64,000 nt of DNA from Oceanitalea stevensii. GTDB taxonomy: Bacteria; Actinomycetota; Actinomycetes; Actinomycetales; Actinomycetaceae. Location: the NCBI RefSeq assembly GCF_014837105.1, contig NZ_JACSPO010000001.1, positions 997,662-1,061,661 of the forward strand. The letters are read 5' to 3'. Below, in pieces: positions 58,151 to 64,000 of this stretch. Every line of letters starts with the position of its first letter. Position 1 is the first letter of the stretch. A program made the translations under genes and the position numbers. The notes beneath the pieces were generated by a model. The model ran no database searches, had not been told where the DNA came from, and saw nothing but the letters and a program-made list of their open reading frames with translations.

Positions 58151-61100
58151 CTAGATGTCGTCGACGCTGCTGGCGTCGGGACGACGCGACAGGTCGATCC
58201 CGAGCTCGTCGGCGGCCCGGTAGACCTCCTCGTCGGCGTCACGCAGCTCGATGGCGTTGCCCTCCGCGTCCAGTGCCTCGACGTTCAGGCACAGGGACTG
58301 CATCTCCTTCATGAGCACCTTGAAGGACTCGGGGATGCCGGGCTCGGGGATGTTCTCGCCCTTGACGATGGCCTCGTACACCTTGACGCGTCCGGGGATG
58401 TCGTCGGACTTGATCGTCAGGAGCTCCTGCAGCGCGTAGGCGGCGCCGTAGGCCTCCAGTGCCCACACCTCCATCTCACCGAAGCGCTGGCCACCGAACT
58501 GTGCCTTACCGCCCAGCGGCTGCTGGGTGATCATCGAGTACGGGCCGGTGGACCGGGCGTGGATCTTGTCGTCCACGAGGTGGTGGAGCTTGAGGATGTA
58601 CATGTAGCCGACCGCGACGGGCTCGGGGAAGGGCTCCCCGGAGCGGCCGTCGAACAGACGGGCCTTGCCGTCGGTGCCGACCATGCGCTCGCCGTCACGG
58701 TTGGGCGTCGTGTGGCCGAGGAGTCCGGTGAGCTCGTGCTCGTGGATGCCGTCGAACACCGGCGTCGCGACCGGAGTGCCGGCCTCTCCGCGCAGCGAGC
58801 CCTCGGGCAGGTTCTCGGTCCACGTGCCCTCGCCCTGCGGCGCGTCGGTGGCGTCCCAGCCCTGCTTGGCGACCCACCCGAGGTGGGTCTCGAGCACCTG
58901 GCCGACGTTCATGCGGCCGGGCACACCGAGCGGGTTGAGGATGATGTCGACGGGCGTGCCGTCCTCGAGGAAGGGCATGTCCTCGACCGGGAGGATCTTG
59001 GAGATGACACCCTTGTTGCCGTGGCGCCCGGCGAGCTTGTCGCCGTCGGTGATCTTGCGGCGCTGGGCGATGTAGACGCGCACCATCTGGTTGACGCCGG
59101 CGGGCAGCTCGTCGTCCTCGTCCGCGTTGAACTCCTGGATACCGATGACGGTCCCGGACTCACCGTGGGGCACCTTGAGGGACGTGTCGCGCACCTCGCG
59201 GGCCTTCTCGCCGAAGATCGCGCGGAGCAGGCGCTCCTCGCTCGTCAGCTCGGTCTCACCCTTGGGCGTGACCTTGCCGACGAGGATGTCGCCGGCGCTG
59301 ACCTCGGCACCGATGCGGATGATGCCGCGCTCGTCGAGGTCGGCGAGGACGTCCTCGGAGACGTTCGGGATGTCCCGGGTGATCTCCTCGGCGCCCAGCT
59401 TGGTGTCGCGGGCGTCGACCTCGTGCTCCTCGATGTGGATGGAGGACAGGACGTCCTCGGCCACGAGGCGCTGGGAGAGGATGATCGCGTCCTCGTAGTT
59501 GTGGCCCTCCCACGACATGAACGCGACGAGGAGGTTGCGGCCCAGGGCCAGCTCGCCGTCGTCGGTCGCGGGGCCGTCGGCCAGCGCGGAGCCGACCTCG
59601 ACGCGGTCACCCTCGTCGACCAGCACGCGCTGGTTGTAGGACGTGCCCTGGTTGGAGCGACGGAACTTCGCGACGCGGTAGATCTGGTTCGTGCCGTCGT
59701 CGGCGGCCACGTGGATCGCGTCCGCGGAGACCTCGCTGACGACGCCGGGCTTGCTCGCCGTGATGACGTCGCCGGCGTCGACCGCCGCGCGACGCTCCAT
59801 GCCGGTGCCCACGAGCGGGGCCTCGCTGCGGACCAGCGGGACCGCCTGACGCTGCATGTTGGCGCCCATGAGCGCACGGTTGGCGTCGTCGTGCTCGAGG
59901 AAGGGGATCATCGCGGTCGCGACGGAGACCATCTGACGCGCGGAGACGTCCATGTAGTCGACGTCGGCGGCGGGGACGGCGGCCATCTCGCCGCTGCCGC
60001 CGCTCGCGCGGACGAGCACCTGCTCCTCGCGGAACCGGCCCTCGTCGTCGAGCTTGGCGTTGGCCTGCGCGATGACGTAGCGGTCCTCGTCGTCGGCGGT
60101 GAGGTAGTCGACGTCGTCGGTGACCTGGCCGTCGACGACGCGACGGTAGGGGGTCTCGACGAAGCCGAAGGGGTTGATCCGCGCGAAGGTCGCGAGCGAG
60201 CCGATGAGGCCGATGTTCGGGCCCTCAGGGGTCTCGATCGGGCACATGCGGCCGTAGTGCGAGGGGTGGACGTCACGGACCTCCATCGCCGCGCGGTCAC
60301 GGGACAGACCACCCGGGCCGAGGGCGTTGAGACGACGCTTGTGCGTCAGCCCGGCCAGCGGGTTGTTCTGGTCCATGAACTGCGACAGCTGCGACGTGCC
60401 GAAGAACTCCTTGATGGAGGCGACGACCGGCCGGATGTTGATGAGGGTCTGCGGCGTGATCGCCTCGACGTCCTGCGTGGTCATGCGCTCGCGCACGACG
60501 CGCTCCATCCGGGACAGACCCGTGCGGATCTGGTTCTGGATGAGCTCGCCGACCGACCGGATGCGGCGGTTGCCGAAGTGGTCGATGTCGTCGGTCTCGA
60601 CGCGCACCGTGACCTGCTCGCCGTCGCGCTCGACGGTGTACTCCGTCTCGCCCTTGTGCAGGGCGAGGAGGTAGCGGACCGCGGCCTTGATGTCCTCGAC
60701 GCGCAGCACGGACTCGGTGAGGTCACCGCTCGTGCCGAGCTTCTTGTTCACCTTGTAGCGGCCGACCTTGGCGAGGTCGTAGCGCTTGGAGTTGAAGTAG
60801 TAGTTGTCGAGGAGGTTGCGACCGGCCTCGACCGTCGGCGGCTCGCCGGGGCGGACCTTGCGGTAGATGTCGAGCAGGGCCTCGTCCTGGGTGCTGACGT
60901 TGTCCTTCTCGAGGGTCTCCAGGAGGACCGGGTAGTCGGCGAACTCCTCGCGGATCTCGCTCTCGGTCATGCCGAGGGCGCGCAGGAAGACGGTGATCGA
61001 CTGCTTGCGCTTGCGGTCGATGCGGATCCCGACGGCGTCGCGCTTGTCGATCTCGAACTCGAGCCAGGCACCGCGCGAGGGGATGATCTTCGTCGTGAAG

Positions 61101-61666
61101 ATGTCCTTGTCGGACGTCTTGTCGGCGCTGCGCTCGAAGTACACGCCCGGGGAGCGGACGAGCTGGGAGACGACGACACGCTCGGTGCCGTTGATGATGA
61201 ACGTGCCGCGCTCGGTCATGAGCGGGAAGTCACCCATGAAGACCGTCTGCGACTTGATCTCGCCGGTCTCGTAGTTGGTGAACTCCGCCGTGACGAACAG
61301 CGGAGCGGCGTAGGTGAAGTCCTTCTCCTTGCACTCCTCCGGCGTGTACTTCGCCGGCTCGAAGCGGTGATCGTTGAAGGAGAGGGACATCGACTGGCCG
61401 AAGTCCTCGATCGGGGAGATCTCCGCGAAGATCTCCTCCAGCCCCGAGGTGCGGGGAACGTTCTTGTCGCCCTGCTCGATGGCAGCGGCGACGCGGTCGC
61501 GCCACGCCGGGTTGCCGAGGAGCCAGTCGAAGCTCTCGGTCTGCAGCCCGAGAAGATCGGGCGCCTGGAGCGGCTCCTGGATCTTGGCGAACGAGACACG
61601 GCGCGAGGCGAGCCGTGTGGCGATGTCTTCAGCGGTGGGAACAGAAGAGGTGCGCGAGGCAGCCAA
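58151..61666 (-). CDS. rpoB: RNA polymerase beta subunit
   Basis: This 1171-residue catalytic subunit starts with TTG at 61666 ([20 protein letters not shown]), with GGAAGG 7 nt upstream. The rifampicin region reads [20 protein letters not shown] then [13 protein letters not shown]. The residue equivalent to E. coli Ser531 is Asn447 here (codon at 60326-60328), while the Asp516 and His526 equivalents (Asp432, His442) are kept. [20 protein letters not shown] and [20 protein letters not shown] are further landmarks. A good promoter lies about 120 bp upstream, after the rplL terminator. Confidence 0.99.
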   Translation of the reverse strand: MAASRTSSVPTAEDIATRLASRRVSFAKIQEPLQAPDLLGLQTESFDWLLGNPAWRDRVAAAIEQGDKNVPRTSGLEEIFAEISPIEDFGQSMSLSFNDHRFEPAKYTPEECKEKDFTYAAPLFVTAEFTNYETGEIKSQTVFMGDFPLMTERGTFIINGTERVVVSQLVRSPGVYFERSADKTSDKDIFTTKIIPSRGAWLEFEIDKRDAVGIRIDRKRKQSITVFLRALGMTESEIREEFADYPVLLETLEKDNVSTQDEALLDIYRKVRPGEPPTVEAGRNLLDNYYFNSKRYDLAKVGRYKVNKKLGTSGDLTESVLRVEDIKAAVRYLLALHKGETEYTVERDGEQVTVRVETDDIDHFGNRRIRSVGELIQNQIRTGLSRMERVVRERMTTQDVEAITPQTLINIRPVVASIKEFFGTSQLSQFMDQNNPLAGLTHKRRLNALGPGGLSRDRAAMEVRDVHPSHYGRMCPIETPEGPNIGLIGSLATFARINPFGFVETPYRRVVDGQVTDDVDYLTADDEDRYVIAQANAKLDDEGRFREEQVLVRASGGSGEMAAVPAADVDYMDVSARQMVSVATAMIPFLEHDDANRALMGANMQRQAVPLVRSEAPLVGTGMERRAAVDAGDVITASKPGVVSEVSADAIHVAADDGTNQIYRVAKFRRSNQGTSYNQRVLVDEGDRVEVGSALADGPATDDGELALGRNLLVAFMSWEGHNYEDAIILSQRLVAEDVLSSIHIEEHEVDARDTKLGAEEITRDIPNVSEDVLADLDERGIIRIGAEVSAGDILVGKVTPKGETELTSEERLLRAIFGEKAREVRDTSLKVPHGESGTVIGIQEFNADEDDELPAGVNQMVRVYIAQRRKITDGDKLAGRHGNKGVISKILPVEDMPFLEDGTPVDIILNPLGVPGRMNVGQVLETHLGWVAKQGWDATDAPQGEGTWTENLPEGSLRGEAGTPVATPVFDGIHEHELTGLLGHTTPNRDGERMVGTDGKARLFDGRSGEPFPEPVAVGYMYILKLHHLVDDKIHARSTGPYSMITQQPLGGKAQFGGQRFGEMEVWALEAYGAAYALQELLTIKSDDIPGRVKVYEAIVKGENIPEPGIPESFKVLMKEMQSLCLNVEALDAEGNAIELRDADEEVYRAADELGIDLSRRPDASSVDDI

Positions 61667-61791
61667 AGGGGGTCCTTCCCTGCGAATTGTGTGCACACTG
61701 CGCTGTCGGGACTGTCTCCTCGTCGCGTCGACCCAGCACACGGCAGGGTTCGGGGCGGCAGACAGGCAGGCAGAAGTCAGCGCAAAGCGAC

Positions 61792-61821
61792 AGCATACAC
61801 ACGTGCGCAGGGCAATGTCCA
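61792..61821 (-). promoter_or_regulatory. Promoter of rpoBC
   Basis: The minus strand has TGGACA (61816-61821), an 18-bp spacer and TATGCT (61792-61797). It lies between the rplL terminator and rpoB, with a leader of about 120 nt. This suggests rpoBC is transcribed at least partly apart from rplJL. Confidence 0.75.
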
Positions 61822-61927
61822 GCGCACCCTCGCGCTGCAGGCCCTGGTCTGACCGACGCCGCTCACCATACGCCATCGCCCCGGGTGGGAGAAGTTGTGG
61901 CGCGCCGGGACTTTATGGGGAACGCCG

Positions 61928-61959
61928 ACGGCCCGGCACCCCGAGGGGTGCCGGGCCGT
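61928..61959 (-). terminator. Terminator after rplL
   Basis: A perfect stem of about 14 bp (ACGGCCCGGCACCCC with its complement) and a very tight loop lie about 30 nt after the rplL stop. It separates rplJL from rpoBC, where many bacteria have only a partial attenuator. Confidence 0.8.
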
Positions 61960-61990
61960 GACGGGCCGTGAGGCCGGTGGAGCTATGAGG

Positions 61991-62380
61991 TCACTTGACG
62001 GAGACGGTGGCCCCGGCGCCCTCGAGGGCCTCCTTGGCCTTGTCCGCGGTGTCCTTGTCGACGCCCTCGAGGACGGCCTTGGGGGCCGAGTCCACGAGGT
62101 CCTTGGCCTCCTTGAGGCCGAGGCTCGTGAGCGCGCGGACCTCCTTGATGACCTGGATCTTCTTGTCGCCGATCGCGTCGAGGACGACGTCGAACTCGGT
62201 CTTCTCCTCCTCGGCCGCGCCGGCGTCGCCGCCGCCGGCCGGGGAGGCCGCGGCAACCGCGACCGGAGCAGCGGCGGTGACCTCGAAGGTCTCCTCGAAC
62301 TGCTTCACGAACTCGGAGAGCTCGATGAGGGTGAGCTCCTTGAAAGCCTCGATGAGCTCGTCGGTGGTGAGCTTCGCCAT
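61991..62380 (-). CDS. rplL: 50S ribosomal protein L7/L12
   Basis: This 129-residue stalk protein recruits translation GTPases. The N-terminal dimer domain ([20 protein letters not shown]), an Ala/Gly hinge and the C-terminal [20 protein letters not shown] and [17 protein letters not shown] are conserved. ATG at 62380 is chosen. It lies 76 bp after rplJ in the same unit. Confidence 0.98.
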   Translation of the reverse strand: MAKLTTDELIEAFKELTLIELSEFVKQFEETFEVTAAAPVAVAAASPAGGGDAGAAEEEKTEFDVVLDAIGDKKIQVIKEVRALTSLGLKEAKDLVDSAPKAVLEGVDKDTADKAKEALEGAGATVSVK

Positions 62381-62456
62381 GGGTGGCGTCCTTCCTGGTT
62401 GTTCTGCCCTGTGCTGTCTACTGCGTGGAGCAGGGTGGGGTGGGGGTACCGAAGCC

Positions 62457-62981
62457 TCAGGCGGCGTCGGCTGCCTGCTTCTCGCGCAGGGCCTCGATGG
62501 TGCGCGCGGCCTGGGTGGCCGGCGCGGTGAACATGTACGCAGCCTGGTAGAGCGCTGCCTTGAACGCGCCAGCCGCCTTGCCCAGCAGCACCTCACGGCT
62601 CTCGAGGCTCGCGAGCGTGTCGACATCCTTCGCCGACAGCGCCCGGCCCTCGAGCACGCCGCCCTTGATGACGAGCTGGGGGTTGCTCTTGGCGAAGTCA
62701 CGCAGACCCTTGGCAGCCTCGGAGGGCTCCCCGGTCACGAATGCGATCGCCGTCGGGCCGGTGAGCTGGTCCTCGAGTCCCTCGAGCCCAGCCTCCTTCG
62801 CCGCGATGGAGGTCAGCGTGTTCTTCACGACGGCGTAGCTGGCATTGGTGCCGAGCGAGCGGCGCAGCTCCTTGAGCTGGCCGACGCTGAGCCCGCGGTA
62901 CTCGGTGAGCACGACGGCGTTTGCCTCACGCAGCTGCTGCGTGAGCTCGGTGACTGCCGCCACCTTGTCAGGCCTCGCCAT
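62457..62981 (-). CDS. rplJ: 50S ribosomal protein L10
   Basis: This 174-residue uL10 anchors the L7/L12 stalk. With L12 it often represses its own mRNA leader. [40 protein letters not shown] and [17 protein letters not shown] are conserved. ATG at 62981 is chosen because AGAAGGAGG lies directly upstream. The leader carries an attenuator-like hairpin followed by six U. Confidence 0.98.
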   Translation of the reverse strand: MARPDKVAAVTELTQQLREANAVVLTEYRGLSVGQLKELRRSLGTNASYAVVKNTLTSIAAKEAGLEGLEDQLTGPTAIAFVTGEPSEAAKGLRDFAKSNPQLVIKGGVLEGRALSAKDVDTLASLESREVLLGKAAGAFKAALYQAAYMFTAPATQAARTIEALREKQAADAA

Positions 62982-63026
62982 GGCCCTCCTTCTCGGTCGT
63001 GCCGCCGGAGGATGAGGTCGAGCAAC

Positions 63027-63057
63027 AAAAAAGCCCCGCGCAGGGTGTGCACGGGGC
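63027..63057 (-). terminator. Attenuator-like terminator in rplJ leader
   Basis: The minus-strand RNA has a 10-bp stem (GCCCCGTGCA with TGCGCGGGGC, one U-G wobble), loop CACCC, then UUUUUU. This is a classic intrinsic terminator about 45 nt before rplJ, downstream of the rplJ promoter. A role in L10-L12 feedback by attenuation is inferred from its place. Confidence 0.75.
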
Positions 63058-63158
63058 GCGTCGCGAGACGGCGTCACATGATCACCTGCGCTGGCTCCGC
63101 TGCTGCGGACTTCGACCCGTCATGGCTGACGGGGGACCGGCGGTCTTGGGCAGAGGCA

Positions 63159-63188
63159 ACAGTACCCCGGCAGCGGCCCCCGGTCCAA
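63159..63188 (-). promoter_or_regulatory. Promoter of rplJL
   Basis: The minus strand has TTGGAC (63183-63188), an 18-bp spacer and TACTGT (63159-63164). It lies between the rplA terminator and the leader hairpin, giving a leader of about 170 nt before rplJ. Confidence 0.75.
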
Positions 63189-63221
63189 GTCCGTGGGCCG
63201 AGGTGTGCCCCACCCCACACC

Positions 63222-63259
63222 CAGCAGCGCCCCGGTCCTTGCGGGCCGGGGCGCTGCTG
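63222..63259 (-). terminator. Terminator after rplA
   Basis: A perfect 14-bp stem (CAGCAGCGCCCCGG with its complement) and a 10-nt loop lie 13 nt after the rplA stop. It ends the rplK-rplA transcript, of which rplK would lie outside the window. Confidence 0.85.
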
Positions 63260-63272
63260 ACGTGGTCTCAGG

Positions 63273-63989
63273 TCAGGACGGGGTGTCCGAGGTGAGGTTG
63301 CGCGTGAGGGTGGCGTCGAGCGGGATGCCCGGGCCCATCGTCGTGGCCATGGTGGCCTTGGAGATGTACCGGCCCTTGGAGGACGCCGGCTTGAGCCGCA
63401 GCACCTCGTCCAGGGCGGCGGCGTAGTTCTCCACCAGCTGCTCCTCGGAGAAGGAGACCTTGCCGACGATGAAGTGGAGGTTGGAGTTCTTGTCGACGCG
63501 GAACTCGATCCGCCCGCCCTTGATCTCCGTGACCGCCTTGGCGACGTCCATGGTCACCGTGCCGGTCTTCGGGTTGGGCATGAGGCCACGGGGGCCGAGC
63601 ACGCGGCCGAGGCGGCCGACCTTGCCCATGAGGTCCGGCGTCGCGACGGCGGCGTCGAAGTTCGTGTAGCCCGCGGCGACCTTCTCGATGAGCTCGTCGC
63701 CACCGACCTCATCGGCTCCGGCGGCCTCGGCCTGCGCCGCGCGCTCGCCGACGGCGAAGACGAGGACACGGGCCGACTTGCCGGTGCCGTGGGGCAGGCT
63801 GACGGTGCCGCGCACCATCTGGTCCGCCTTGCGGGGGTCGACGCCGAGACGGAAGACGACCTCGACGGTCTGGTCGAACGTCGTGGTCGCGCTCTCCTTG
63901 GCGAGGCGGACGGCCTCGAGGGGGGCGTAGACCTGGGAGCGGTCGATCTTCTCGGCCGCCTTGCGGTAGTTCTTGCTGCGCGTGGTCAT
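63273..63989 (-). CDS. rplA: 50S ribosomal protein L1
   Basis: This 238-residue uL1 forms the mobile L1 stalk at the E site. In many bacteria it represses its own operon. [39 protein letters not shown] and [20 protein letters not shown] are conserved. ATG at 63989 lies 11 bases from the window end, so the upstream gene (rplK expected) is not visible. Confidence 0.98.
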   Translation of the reverse strand: MTTRSKNYRKAAEKIDRSQVYAPLEAVRLAKESATTTFDQTVEVVFRLGVDPRKADQMVRGTVSLPHGTGKSARVLVFAVGERAAQAEAAGADEVGGDELIEKVAAGYTNFDAAVATPDLMGKVGRLGRVLGPRGLMPNPKTGTVTMDVAKAVTEIKGGRIEFRVDKNSNLHFIVGKVSFSEEQLVENYAAALDEVLRLKPASSKGRYISKATMATTMGPGIPLDATLTRNLTSDTPS

Positions 63990-64000
63990 GCTGCTTCTCC

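Overview
The window is a very GC-rich chromosomal segment of an actinomycete. Evidence is the strong GC bias at third codon positions, many GTG and TTG starts, a 1171-residue RpoB and 1296-residue RpoC of actinobacterial type, a zinc-type S14 in the spc operon, and leaders with TTGNNN-18-TANNNT promoters. The ribosomal proteins and the SipW/LPXTG surface proteins fit Micrococcales (Cellulomonas/Georgenia-like), but the genus cannot be fixed from the sequence alone.

Left part (1-9882, all minus): a surface-protein island. A giant von Willebrand factor A (VWA) adhesin with an LPPTG sorting signal lies upstream of an apparent operon: a second VWA protein, a TasA-like SipW-dependent exported protein, the SipW-type signal peptidase, and a second SipW-dependent protein cut by the window edge. 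SipW probably matures the two small proteins, which may form or decorate surface fibres with the VWA proteins. No sortase is present here.

Middle part (about 10.1-31.3 kb): an exopolysaccharide locus in several transcription units. One minus unit encodes Wzz-like, Wzy-like and GT4 proteins. A plus unit of seven mostly overlapping genes encodes the initiating polyprenyl glycosylphosphotransferase, a GT2, a 1696-residue secreted beta-propeller/kelch protein, a polysaccharide pyruvyl transferase, an FrhB-like protein and two more GT2s. A Wzx-type flippase, a secreted parallel beta-helix protein and an Alg14-Alg13-like fused glycosyltransferase follow on the minus strand, and a lone GT2 lies on the plus strand at the left. 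Together they form a plausible Wzx/Wzy pathway for a pyruvylated surface polysaccharide.

Next (31.4-36.4 kb): two tandem MalT/LAL-type LuxR regulators of more than 800 residues. They start 7 bp after map, where infA-rpmJ-rpsM-rpsK-rpoA-rplQ would often follow.

Right part (36.4-64 kb, all minus): the housekeeping block. In transcription order it is rplA, rplJ-rplL, rpoB-rpoC, rpsL-rpsG-fusA-tuf, the S10-spc clusters (rpsJ to rplO), then secY-adk-map. Terminators and good promoter candidates mark the unit boundaries, including an attenuator-like hairpin in the rplJ leader.

Most notable points: RpoB has Asn at the classic rifampicin position 531 (E. coli numbering). Two long G homopolymers (20 and 18 bases) sit beside or inside strong hairpins and may be phase-variable tracts or sequencing artefacts. 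A GATCAC motif recurs just upstream of four surface genes. A giant secreted propeller protein is translationally coupled into the polysaccharide operon.
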